Part shown: in pieces, positions 1-7,986 of the stretch
Numbering within the stretch: position 1 is the first letter of the stretch
Layout of the letters: the number at the start of each line of letters is the position of its first letter
Assembly (NCBI GenBank): GCA_900313905.1
Contig: OMTG01000153.1
Coordinates: forward strand, 1 to 47,710
Length of the DNA stretch: 47,710 bases
Reading direction: 5' to 3'
Source: an uncultured Actinomycetes bacterium
Lineage (GTDB): Bacteria; Actinomycetota; Coriobacteriia; Coriobacteriales; Atopobiaceae
Made by a program: the position numbers and the translations under genes
Notes under the pieces: model-generated
Database searches by the model: none
What the model was told of the DNA's origin: nothing
The model's input: the letters and a program-made list of their open reading frames with translations, nothing else

Positions 1-55
1 CCGGGCCTGCAGCCGGCAGTTTGAAAGCTGATGTCGCGAGGAGGCCGCCTATTCC

Positions 56-775
56 TTAAGTTCTGAGCCATTTCATATGGAAACTGGCGTCGGGGAAGGT
101 CTCCTGCGCCCTCTTGGCATAGCACGGAGGCACGATCTTGTCCTCTGTCCCCTGGCAGATGAGGACCGGGCCGGGATAGTGCATGCGCTCATAGGGATGG
201 TAGGCCCACGCCTTCTCGATATAGGGCGCTCCGACGACCATACTGAGCGCCTCAGGATATTCCGGCATCGGAGCATCGGGCGGATAGGCACGCACCGCAT
301 CATCGTGCAGGACGAAGGCAGGATAGAAGAGGATGAGGCCGCAGAAGAGCCCAGGCTCCTCCTCCGCCGCGAGCGTCGAGACGACCCCGCCCTGCGAGGC
401 CCCGAGCAGGAAGAGCTTCGAGGGATCGCAGATGGGATTGGCAAGGAGGAGCCGGACCTGCGCCAAGAGGTCCTCCTTCTCGGTCTCGATGGTCATGTCC
501 TCCCAGGCCCCATCGCTTGAAGACCCGGCGCCACCACCGCAGAAATCGATCCCCAGCGCCACATATCCACACGCCGCGAAGGCGCAGGCATAGGCAGCAA
601 GGCTCCTGTGGGTCGATCCGAATCCATGGGAGAGGATGATGGCAGGGCGGGGCTCAGGGGCGTCTGCCAGCTCCTGCGCGACCGTCAGCTCGCCATATAT
701 CCTGAGCTTCCTTCCTGCTGCCTCGCGCTGCGCCCAGACGGTACGCGTCACGACCGGAACCGCTCTGCTCTCCAT
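56..775 (-). CDS. alpha/beta hydrolase, C-terminally truncated
   Basis: Serine alpha/beta hydrolase of the dienelactone hydrolase/cinnamoyl esterase type, 239 residues. Visible are the oxyanion-side motif SHGFGSTH (about residues 49-56), the nucleophile elbow GASQGG (Ser near residue 127) and the acid turn GTEDKIVPP (about residues 210-218). Family members continue after a strand like DASFHM with a GAGHGF-type segment carrying the catalytic His. Here the frame ends nine residues later in KWLRT, and no such segment is visible in the other frames of the remaining 55 bp. The product therefore lacks the third triad residue as read and may be a decaying gene. It follows the MutS-like gene on the same strand with a 6-bp gap, so co-transcription is likely. 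Substrate unknown. Confidence 0.7.
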   Translation of the reverse strand: MESRAVPVVTRTVWAQREAAGRKLRIYGELTVAQELADAPEPRPAIILSHGFGSTHRSLAAYACAFAACGYVALGIDFCGGGAGSSSDGAWEDMTIETEKEDLLAQVRLLLANPICDPSKLFLLGASQGGVVSTLAAEEEPGLFCGLILFYPAFVLHDDAVRAYPPDAPMPEYPEALSMVVGAPYIEKAWAYHPYERMHYPGPVLICQGTEDKIVPPCYAKRAQETFPDASFHMKWLRT

Positions 776-781
776 GGCTTC

Positions 782-2236
782 CTACCGTCCGAGCCCAGCC
801 GCTTCGCCGAGCTCCTCGCCGAACACTTCCTTGAAGGCATCGGCAAGCGAGCTGTCCTTGCGCGGACGACCCGGGATCGCGGAGAAGCGCTGCCCGTCCT
901 TCTCGCACCTGATATGGAAGACCCCGCGGCGCGCCAGGTTGTTCGCGCTCACGAGCGCATTGTCCGTCGCAAGCACGACCTCGGCCTTCGCCTCGGTGAG
1001 GGCCCGGACCGCGTCCTGCAGGATCTGGGCCGCCTCGCCCCGCGAAAGCCCCTTGAAGGGATCGTCCCAGAATATGAGGCTGCCCTCCGCTGCCGAGGAG
1101 AGGCGCTCCTTCGCATCGGTGAACTCCTCCTCGAGGCAGGTGGCGTCCCTCCCATGGGAGGAGATGGCCTGGATGCCCGAGCGGACCGGCAGGCTCATCT
1201 CGGCAGCACAGACCGGAAATCCCGCCTGGGCCATGATCTGGGCCTGGCACCAGGCGGCAAGGAGCGTCGTCTTGCCGCTCCCCTTCTTCCCTTCGACAAT
1301 CCAGAAGAGCATCCCCTTGCCCTTGGCCTCCTCGAGCACGCTCACGCATCCGTTCTCGCCGATGCAGGAGAGCCCCTCGCATGAGCGCTCCTGCGTGGCA
1401 ACATCGAGGGCATCGTTCACGGAAGGCAGGCACCAGCGCACGCCTGCCTTCTCGAGGGCATCGGCCAGATTGATGCAGCCCACATAGAAGCCGACCTCGT
1501 CGCGCAGGATCCTGAAGAAGCGCCCCATGCCGGCGAGCATGCGCCAGAGCTCAGGCCGGAGCTCTTCCTGGGCATGGGCGAGCCGGGCCTTCCGGTCCCT
1601 CTCCTGGACATCGCTCGCCGCATCGCCCGAGACGGCGCCTGACACCTTCCAGCGGATCCAGTCCGTCCGGCGGGGGTAGGCGCGCAGCGTAAAGTGCGGC
1701 TCTCCGGTGGGATCGAGCTCCACGCTCATGAATGCCGACTTGGTGCGGCCAAGCTCCTTCAGAAGGTCGTCGAAGGCCCTGAGATAGCTCTGATCCGCAA
1801 GCCCTGCCGCCTCGTCGCAGAAGCGGCGGAAGGCGACCGAGGAGGCATCGGAGCGCAGCTCGCGGGCGACCCCGCCCAGCTCTTCCAGAGCCTTGCGGTA
1901 GAGCCCTGCGATCTGCACCAGCTCTGCGAACGTGCATTCAGGACGTTCTGCGACGCTGCGCGTCGCCTCGCCCTGGGCGAGGGCGAAGAGATGGCGCACG
2001 GCATCGGGATGGGCAAGCGCATCGCGCACCGCATCCTGGCGGTAGGCGACCTCGGTCGCCTGGGCCAGGGGATGCAGGAGCGCCTTGCGGCAGGCCTGCG
2101 CGAGCCCGACATCGGCGCCCGCCATGAGCTTCACGACCGATTCCGCGCCACAGAAGGCAAGCACGCCCTCCCAGCCCTCGGGCGAGGCACCTTGGCTCCC
2201 CGCATCACGGTCTGCATACAGAAGACGGATCTTCAC
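782..2236 (-). CDS. MutS-like DNA-repair-family ATPase (active-site-bearing partner)
   Basis: A 484-residue protein with a MutS domain V-like ATPase at its C-terminal half and a helical region in front. It has no N-terminal mismatch-recognition domain. The P-loop reads EGKKGSGKTTLL (about residues 320-331) and is followed by the MutS-like stretch FPVCAAEMSLPVRSGI and then SHGRDATCLEEEF. The Walker B equivalent is LIFWDDPF. It starts at GTG, whose first bases overlap the TGA of the upstream MutS-like gene (GTGA), with GGAG upstream, so the two proteins are translationally coupled and probably form a complex. Family members of this short type have no settled function. Mismatch repair is not implied by the sequence. 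Confidence 0.8.
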   Translation of the reverse strand: MKIRLLYADRDAGSQGASPEGWEGVLAFCGAESVVKLMAGADVGLAQACRKALLHPLAQATEVAYRQDAVRDALAHPDAVRHLFALAQGEATRSVAERPECTFAELVQIAGLYRKALEELGGVARELRSDASSVAFRRFCDEAAGLADQSYLRAFDDLLKELGRTKSAFMSVELDPTGEPHFTLRAYPRRTDWIRWKVSGAVSGDAASDVQERDRKARLAHAQEELRPELWRMLAGMGRFFRILRDEVGFYVGCINLADALEKAGVRWCLPSVNDALDVATQERSCEGLSCIGENGCVSVLEEAKGKGMLFWIVEGKKGSGKTTLLAAWCQAQIMAQAGFPVCAAEMSLPVRSGIQAISSHGRDATCLEEEFTDAKERLSSAAEGSLIFWDDPFKGLSRGEAAQILQDAVRALTEAKAEVVLATDNALVSANNLARRGVFHIRCEKDGQRFSAIPGRPRKDSSLADAFKEVFGEELGEAAGLGR

Positions 2237-3783
2237 TTCTCATCAGCTCCCATCCGGGCATCGGCAAGCGCTTTGGCCAGCTCGCTATAGCTGAGCCCAT
2301 GCCGGTCGGCCATCTCTCGTGCGAACTCCATGCCCAGAGGCGCGCTGCGCTCCAGCCGGTGGTTCCTGAGGCCGGGATTCTCCACATCCTGCCCGAAGGC
2401 ATAGGAGGCGCAGAGGCGCTCGAGGCGCTGCGTGACCGCGAGCCCATCGGGTCCTGCCACCACGATCGTGGCATGCGGGAGGGCGCCAAGATCCGATGCC
2501 AGAAGCTCCATGAAGGCAGCCTGGTCCTGGGGGGCGCCATCCGGAAGCGGGCAGTCGAGCACCAGCAGCATCTTGCCGCCTGCGCCCGCGAGGGCGCCGT
2601 GCACGCCAGCCAGCTGCACCTTCGCGTCCCGTGCCTTCTGGCTCCAGGCGACGAGGCCATCCGCATAGGAGATGCGGCAGCTGCGGGCAGGGACGGTGAG
2701 GCCGAGCGAAGCCAGCCAGGAGATCTGTGCCAGCGCACGGGCAAGCGAGCTCCTGCCTGCCCCTTCCGCCCCGGAAAGGACGACGATGCGCTCGTCTCCC
2801 ACAAGGGACACGGAATTCGGCACGACCTCCTCCACCCCGTCGAGCGCAAGGGTCGCGTCGAAGGCGTCCTCGCACGCGAGCACGCAGGGAGCCTCCGTGA
2901 GCTCCGGCAGGCTGAAGCTGCAGCCGGAAGGCACCAGGCGCTGCGTGAAGGAGAGCCAGGCCAGGTAGAAGCGGACATCCCAGGCAAAGCGGGCAAGCCT
3001 CTCGTCGGCAAAGCCCGAATGGCGCTCGCAGAACCTGGCCAGCGCCCGGAACTGGTCGCCGAAGTCGTGGGAGGCTGCAGCGAGCACAGCCCCCTCCATG
3101 CCCTCGTCGAGAGGGTCCATCACCGCAGGCTTGGGGCTCCCCTCCACCATGAAGGAGGCAAAAGGCGCCTCGAGCGCCCCGAGGCTCTGCGAGAGGGCAG
3201 GCTCGCCCTGGTACTTGCGGACCCGCATGCCATTCTCATCCACCAGGAGGGCATACTGCACATAGCCCAGGAGCTTCTCCGTATAGTCCACGTCGTCCTT
3301 CAGGCGTGCGTAGCCTTCTGATGCCACGTAGCGGCTGAGGTAGGCCTGGAATGACGCAAGGGCCGCATGGAGATGGTATGCCGCAAGGTCTGCCGCGAAG
3401 CTGTCCACCTCGTGGCACCACCTATCGGCGCAGCGCAGAAGCTGCATGCGTGCGACATCGTCCAGGCTGGCGACCTGGTTCGGCAGGAAGCGCTGGAGCG
3501 TCGCCGAAAGATCGTCCAGAAGGCTGCAGAAGCTGCCCGAGAAGTCCTGGATGCGCTCTGCGAGCTCAGGATGCTCCATCAGGTCCTGAAAGACGCTCTG
3601 CCTCCAGCGGGCGCAGGCAATCCCCTGCGGCGGCACCTGGAAGAGCTGCCTGGTCTCCTGCCAACGAGGATTGGCGCATATCGCCTCGATGATCCGGTCG
3701 ATGCCCGCATCATGCAGGGCGCTGGTGATCTCGCCTGGCTCATGCGCCCCATCGTCTGGATAGAGGATGCTCTGATAGTCCAT
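2233..3783 (-). CDS. MutS-like protein with degenerate ATPase site
   Basis: A 516-residue protein with a helical MutS-like core and a C-terminal ATPase-like domain. The expected P-loop reads GAEGAGRSS, with Arg in place of the Walker A Lys. The Walker B strand reads LLVLDCPLP, with Cys where the catalytic Glu belongs. The C-terminal segment ENPGLRNHRLE followed by MADRHGLSYSELAKA matches the end of MutS-family ATPase domains. I chose ATG 3783 because GGAGGAGAAAG lies directly upstream; the longer open frame has no ribosome site. It is the first gene of a coupled pair with the intact-looking partner downstream. An active plus pseudo-ATPase heterodimer is the natural reading, by analogy with asymmetric MutS dimers. 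This is an inference. Confidence 0.75.
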   Translation of the reverse strand: MDYQSILYPDDGAHEPGEITSALHDAGIDRIIEAICANPRWQETRQLFQVPPQGIACARWRQSVFQDLMEHPELAERIQDFSGSFCSLLDDLSATLQRFLPNQVASLDDVARMQLLRCADRWCHEVDSFAADLAAYHLHAALASFQAYLSRYVASEGYARLKDDVDYTEKLLGYVQYALLVDENGMRVRKYQGEPALSQSLGALEAPFASFMVEGSPKPAVMDPLDEGMEGAVLAAASHDFGDQFRALARFCERHSGFADERLARFAWDVRFYLAWLSFTQRLVPSGCSFSLPELTEAPCVLACEDAFDATLALDGVEEVVPNSVSLVGDERIVVLSGAEGAGRSSLARALAQISWLASLGLTVPARSCRISYADGLVAWSQKARDAKVQLAGVHGALAGAGGKMLLVLDCPLPDGAPQDQAAFMELLASDLGALPHATIVVAGPDGLAVTQRLERLCASYAFGQDVENPGLRNHRLERSAPLGMEFAREMADRHGLSYSELAKALADARMGADEK

Positions 3784-3995
3784 CTTTCTCCTCCCTGTAG
3801 CACCGTGGCTGGCTTTCCATATTAGCAAGCTCCCCCGCCGTCTGCATTCGTGGAAGGAGGCAGGACGGCCGGACGGATGAGGGCGCTGCACTGTTTCAAC
3901 CCGTCCAATCTGGGTACTTATCTGATACCGCAGTGCTGGCATCATTCTGGCTCGGGCCAGCACGGAAACATCGACGAAGCCATACAGGAGAAGCC

Positions 3996-4325
3996 ATGAT
4001 CGTCGCAATCTCCCTCCACGAGGGGAAGATACCCGCCCACTTCGCGGATACCACGGAGTTCATGCTCTATCAGATCAACAAGGGAGCCCTCGAGAAGGAG
4101 CGCCTGCGCAAAGTCGGCGCACAGCCTGGCTCCGAGCTCATCCGGGTCCTGATGGATGATGGGGTGGATGTGCTGGTGGCGGGCGGCATGGGCCGCGACG
4201 CGACGCAGCGCGTCCTCGATGCCGGCATCATGCTCTACCCGAACTGCACAGGCACCGCAAAGGAGGCGCTCGATCTCCTGCAGCAGCATAAGCTGAAGCA
4301 GATGAAGGAGACCCCTGCAGAATGA
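3996..4325 (+). CDS. NifX/NifB C-terminal-like (dinitrogenase iron-molybdenum cofactor) family protein
   Basis: A 109-residue single-domain protein of the dinitrogenase FeMo-cofactor biosynthesis family. It opens with MIVAISLHEGKIPAHFADT, has the central DDGVDVLVAGGMGRDA segment and the LYPNCTGTAKEALD end typical of the family. Most such stand-alone proteins occur outside nitrogen fixation and are thought to bind metal clusters. No nif genes are present here. AGGAG six bases upstream supports ATG 3996. It diverges from the MutS-like pair and ends in front of a bidirectional hairpin. Confidence 0.82.
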   Translation: MIVAISLHEGKIPAHFADTTEFMLYQINKGALEKERLRKVGAQPGSELIRVLMDDGVDVLVAGGMGRDATQRVLDAGIMLYPNCTGTAKEALDLLQQHKLKQMKETPAE

Positions 4326-4338
4326 GGCAGCAGACGGG

Positions 4339-4363
4339 AAGGCAGGCGCTTGGCGCCTGCCTT
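4339..4363. terminator. bidirectional hairpin terminator
   Basis: An 11-bp perfect stem (4339-4349 with 4353-4363) around the 3-base loop TTG sits between the convergent NifX-like and ClpX-like genes. A pyrimidine-rich tail follows on the plus strand. Confidence 0.75.
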
Positions 4364-4379
4364 CCTCATATCTCCCGCC

Positions 4380-6182
4380 TCAGAAGATGATGGGCATGCC
4401 GCCCGCAAAGGGCGTGTCCTTATCGAGGGCAAGCGCGACCTCGTTGATATCGGAGCGGAGCCAGGCTGCCTCCTGCTCCGACTTCGTCGCCTGGAAGGCA
4501 CGTGCGCAGGCAAGGCTCTGCGCCTCCTGGCGGACCTTCTCGGGATAGCTGAGATAGCGGCGATAGCATGAGAGCGCAGCCACCGTATCTGGCGTGGCCA
4601 GGGCAGGATCTGCCATGGCGCGCTCCTCGAGGCCCCGGATGCCGCAGAGCTCGACCCGTCCGAAGAAGAGGATATCGAGATAGGAGACGCCGTCTCCGAT
4701 AGCGATGTCGGAGAGCTTCACGTAGGCGCAGACATGCCCGAGGCCCAGCTGCCCCCGCTCGCTGAGCGAGAGGTAGCCCATCACAGCCTGGAGCAGGAGC
4801 TTTGCGCACGGAAGCGCCCGTGCGTCCCTGCGGTGCCACTCCTGGTAGTCTGCAAGCCTCTCGCCCAGGAGCTCGCGTCCGAGCCTGCTCGCGGCAGCCT
4901 CGCCGAAGCGCGCTCCCGCCATGGCGGCGTCCACGGCAGAGACGATCCGCTCGTCGGGCGCGAAGCTCTGCTGCGGCAGCTTCGCGCTCTCCAAGGCTTC
5001 GGATGCATCTTGAGGTGCTGCAGCCTCTTCGGGCTCCTGCGCAGGGAGGTCCTCATCGATATCGAAGGAAAGGGCCAGCTTGCCATCTCCATCCACGACG
5101 AGGGTCGCCCGGTTCATCCCATCCGGCTTCTGGAGGGCTGCCAGGGCCTTCGCGGCGAAGCGGTTCGCGAGCTGGTCGATCCTGCGGGCGCCGAGGCCGC
5201 TGCGCGCCGCTTCGTGGGCGATGCGGTCTGCTGCCGCGTCCTCGATCGCGAACATGCGGCGGGGTCCCAGGAGGTTCGATATGCGGTGCTCGAGCGAGCG
5301 CTCCGAGCCCTTCACGATCTTCCTCAGCGAGGAGACCGAGAGCGCCGGCACGCTCACGACGGCGCCGAAGCGTCCGACCAGCTCGGGCATGAAGCCCCAG
5401 GTGATGAGGTCCTGGAGGCTGCAGGCGCGGTAGAGCTCCTGCGCGCTCATGAGGCCCGGATTGGCACGGTCGCCGGCAACCGAGAGGCTGCGGGAGAGGA
5501 GGCGCTTCTTCACGATGTCCTCGATCCCCATGAAGGCACCGGCAAAGACATTGAGGATCCGTGCGGTATTGAGCGTCATCTCCTGCTGCCCTGGCTGCTC
5601 GGCCTCGAGCACCATCTCCTCGCCGTCGAGGAGCTTGAGGAAATTGGACTGTGCATCGAAGCCGCGGTTCTGGCCCGAGGAGGAGCGCACGAGCTTGTCA
5701 GCCTCGTCCCAGAAGGCGATGACCGGCTGGGAAGGTGCCGCATCGAGTGCGTGCGCCACCCTTCTCAGCTCGGAGGAGACCGAATCCCCCGCCCAGCCGG
5801 CACCGGTGATGCCAGCGCAGTCGATGCTCACGAGCGTGATGCCCATGACACGGGCCACGACCTTCATGATGAAGGACTTGCCAGAGGCGGTCGTCCCTAC
5901 GAGCATGAAGGCGCAGGCACGGGGCAGGTCGAGCTCGTCGGTGCCCAGGGAGCGCATGCGCATCCGCTGCAGGCATGCATAGAGCAGGTCTACGACCTCC
6001 TCCACGACGGCATCCTGCCCCACGATCGTGCGCTCGCATTCTGCGACCACCTCGTCGCGGGGCCGCGAAAGGAGGGCATCCAGCGCCTCCTGCACGTTCT
6101 GGTCCTTCGCTATGGCATCCTCTGCCGATATCCGATCGCTCACACTATCGCCTATCCCTGGGCCTGCTCCTTCTGGCTGCAC
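4380..6182 (-). CDS. ClpX-like AAA+ ATPase without zinc domain
   Basis: A 600-residue AAA+ protein. The ATPase core resembles ClpX: IVGQDAVVEEV (about 53-63), Walker A GTTASGKS (96-103), GWAG at the pore-1 position (129-132), Walker B FWDEAD (157-162), GFMPELVGR (box VII-like Arg) and the sensor-2 motif GLGARRI. The N-terminal four-Cys zinc domain of ClpX is absent. In the stretch where ClpX carries its IGF ClpP-docking loop no such tripeptide is seen. Beyond about residue 390 there is an acidic linker and a roughly 180-residue extra domain that I do not recognise. The start is GTG 6182 with AGAGG upstream, overlapping the ribokinase gene; a second GTG at 6143 lies just past that gene's stop. 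It probably unfolds or remodels proteins independently of ClpP. Confidence 0.75.
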   Translation of the reverse strand: MQPEGAGPGIGDSVSDRISAEDAIAKDQNVQEALDALLSRPRDEVVAECERTIVGQDAVVEEVVDLLYACLQRMRMRSLGTDELDLPRACAFMLVGTTASGKSFIMKVVARVMGITLVSIDCAGITGAGWAGDSVSSELRRVAHALDAAPSQPVIAFWDEADKLVRSSSGQNRGFDAQSNFLKLLDGEEMVLEAEQPGQQEMTLNTARILNVFAGAFMGIEDIVKKRLLSRSLSVAGDRANPGLMSAQELYRACSLQDLITWGFMPELVGRFGAVVSVPALSVSSLRKIVKGSERSLEHRISNLLGPRRMFAIEDAAADRIAHEAARSGLGARRIDQLANRFAAKALAALQKPDGMNRATLVVDGDGKLALSFDIDEDLPAQEPEEAAAPQDASEALESAKLPQQSFAPDERIVSAVDAAMAGARFGEAAASRLGRELLGERLADYQEWHRRDARALPCAKLLLQAVMGYLSLSERGQLGLGHVCAYVKLSDIAIGDGVSYLDILFFGRVELCGIRGLEERAMADPALATPDTVAALSCYRRYLSYPEKVRQEAQSLACARAFQATKSEQEAAWLRSDINEVALALDKDTPFAGGMPIIF

Positions 6183-7081
6183 CGGTCGACCTCTGAGGCC
6201 ACAGGTATGGCCTGCTGGGCTCCGATGCGTGTCGCCGTGAGGCCGGCAGCATGCGTCGCACGCTGCATCGCCTCCTCAAGGCCCATCCCAGATACATACC
6301 CCGCAGCCAGATATCCTATATAGGTGTCGCCTGAGGCGGTCGTATCGACCGCCTCGATCCTGTCTGCCGCAACCGAGATGAAGCGCCCCTCTGAGAGGCC
6401 TGAGGAGCCTTCGGCGCCGAGCGTCACGATCGCCACCTCCGGCCCCAGGGCGCAGAGGGCTGAGAGCGCCTCGCGCGCGCTTTCGCGGCTGGTCGGCAGG
6501 ATGCCGACAAGCGCCGCGCATTCCGTCTCGTTCACGCAGATGATGTCTACATCGGCCCAGGCCGCATCCGGGAGCTTCTCGGGAGGCGCTGCATTGAGGA
6601 GGGTCCGCATCCCCGCCTCATGGGCTGCATGGAGGGCGCATGCCGTCGTCTCGAGGTCGCATTCCATCTGCGTGAGGAAGATGTCCCCTGCCGCCCCTCT
6701 CTGCCGAATCTCAGATGCCACCTCAGCTGCGCAGGAGCGCCCATTTGCCCCATGGTCGAGGATGATGCGGTTGTCCCCCTCCGTGCGGATGATCACGGCG
6801 ACACCCGTGGGGACGCCTGGGGCGACCGTCACGCCCGAGCACTCGACCCCATAGCCGGCGAGTCCTTCGATGAGCTCGTGGCCGAACGCATCGTTGCCGA
6901 CCGAGCCGATCATCGAGGTCGCAGCCCCTGCCTTTGCGGCAGCGACTGCCTGGTTCGCCCCCTTGCCTCCGGGGTTCGTGCAGAAGCCAGAGCCCGCCAG
7001 GGTCTCCCCCTGCTGGGGCATGCGTCCGCATGCGATGGAAAGATCCATGTTCAGGCTGCCAAATACAAGAGCGTTCCCCAT
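6152..7081 (-). CDS. rbsK: ribokinase
   Basis: PfkB-family sugar kinase, 309 residues, the usual ribokinase length. It opens with VFGSLNMDLSIACGRMPQQG and NPGGKGANQAVAAAKAGA, the substrate-binding signature. It ends with the second PfkB signature DTTASGDTYIGYLAAGY, which carries the catalytic Asp. The reaction is ATP-dependent phosphorylation of ribose (or a related sugar) to the 5-phosphate. ATG 7081 is chosen over upstream ATGs because AGGAAGG lies eight bases before it. It overlaps the start of the ClpX-like gene and is divergent from the HAD phosphatase. No ribose transporter is adjacent. A nucleoside hydrolase that would release ribose lies about 10 kb away. Confidence 0.87.
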   Translation of the reverse strand: MGNALVFGSLNMDLSIACGRMPQQGETLAGSGFCTNPGGKGANQAVAAAKAGAATSMIGSVGNDAFGHELIEGLAGYGVECSGVTVAPGVPTGVAVIIRTEGDNRIILDHGANGRSCAAEVASEIRQRGAAGDIFLTQMECDLETTACALHAAHEAGMRTLLNAAPPEKLPDAAWADVDIICVNETECAALVGILPTSRESAREALSALCALGPEVAIVTLGAEGSSGLSEGRFISVAADRIEAVDTTASGDTYIGYLAAGYVSGMGLEEAMQRATHAAGLTATRIGAQQAIPVASEVDRCSQKEQAQG

Positions 7082-7260
7082 CAGCGCATCCTTCCTGTTC
7101 ATGCGACCAGGCAATCCCCAAGGGCTGCCCGGCATCCTGTCCATACCATCGTATACCCTATGCAAGCAGGCCAGAAGAGGGGCTTCATGCAGATGACGGA
7201 GGGCAGGCGGCTTCCTTCAGCTATCATGGGAGGCCCGACACGTCCCAAGGAGGCACACTG

Positions 7261-7914
7261 ATGACAGATTTCCGAACCTGCCCGCTCATCATCTTCGATT
7301 TCGACGGCACCTTGGCAGATACGGCGTCCGCCATCAAGCACACCGCAGCCGCCGTGCTTCAGCGCCATGGCCTGCCAGAAGAGCGCATGAAGGACATCCC
7401 GCAGCTCATCGGCCCTCCCTTTCCGGAGGCCTTCACGCTCGTCTTCGGCTATTCGCCGGAAGATGCGCAGAAGATCACGGACGACTACCGGAAGATCTAT
7501 GGCAGCCTGGGCCCTGAGGCCTGGCCTGCCTTCCCCGGCATCTCCGAGCTCCTCCAGAATCTGGTGGCAGGCGGCAGGACCCTTGCCATCGCAAGCTCGA
7601 AGCGCACTGCCTTCGTCGAGCATTCCGTCCGGGATGCGGGCATCGATGGCTTCTTCACCTATCTCGAGGGCAAGCCAAGCGATGCGCCCCAGACGAAGGC
7701 CGAGACCATCGCAAAGGTCCTCGCTGCGGCAGGGACCGAAGATGCTCTCATGATCGGCGACCGCCACTACGATATCGAGGCGGCGCATGAGGTGGGGATC
7801 CCCGGCATCGGCGCCCTCTGGGGAAAGACGGCGCCTAGGGAGGAGCTCGAGCGTGCAGGGGCGGAGGCCATCGCAGATACCGTCAGCGACCTGAGGGAGA
7901 TCCTCGGCGCCTGA
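7261..7914 (+). CDS. HAD-family phosphatase (Gph/PpaX-like)
   Basis: A 217-residue haloacid-dehalogenase hydrolase of the phosphoglycolate phosphatase/PpaX branch. Motif I is FDFDGTLAD, with the nucleophile Asp at the start of the DFDGT run. Motif II is IASSKR, with the Ser after strand 2. A conserved Lys follows in PQTKAETI, and motif IV is MIGDRHYDIEAAHEVG. A helical cap lies between motifs I and II. AAGGAGG upstream fixes ATG 7261. The substrate, a small phosphomonoester, cannot be told from sequence. It is a single gene with a hairpin after it. Confidence 0.85.
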   Translation: MTDFRTCPLIIFDFDGTLADTASAIKHTAAAVLQRHGLPEERMKDIPQLIGPPFPEAFTLVFGYSPEDAQKITDDYRKIYGSLGPEAWPAFPGISELLQNLVAGGRTLAIASSKRTAFVEHSVRDAGIDGFFTYLEGKPSDAPQTKAETIAKVLAAAGTEDALMIGDRHYDIEAAHEVGIPGIGALWGKTAPREELERAGAEAIADTVSDLREILGA

Positions 7915-7946
7915 GCGCCCACTGCAGACATCACAGAAAAGGAGAA

Positions 7947-7964
7947 GGGAGCCTTTCGGCTCCC
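7947..7964. terminator. short bidirectional hairpin
   Basis: A 7-bp perfect stem GGGAGCC/GGCTCCC with a TTTC loop lies between the convergent HAD phosphatase and histidine kinase genes. There is no long T run on either side. Confidence 0.6.
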
Positions 7965-7986
7965 CTCGTGCTTTGCATGGCATGCA

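Noticed and set aside
3996-4325. Evidence for nitrogen fixation from the NifX/NifB-like and NifU-like genes
   Set aside because: Both families occur widely without nitrogenase, and no nifHDK or nifB radical-SAM gene is present.
4734-6323. Long open frame on the plus strand opposite the ClpX-like gene
   Set aside because: It is a GC-driven antisense shadow: low-complexity Arg/Gly/His composition, no domain, no ribosome site, while the minus strand encodes a clear AAA+ protein.
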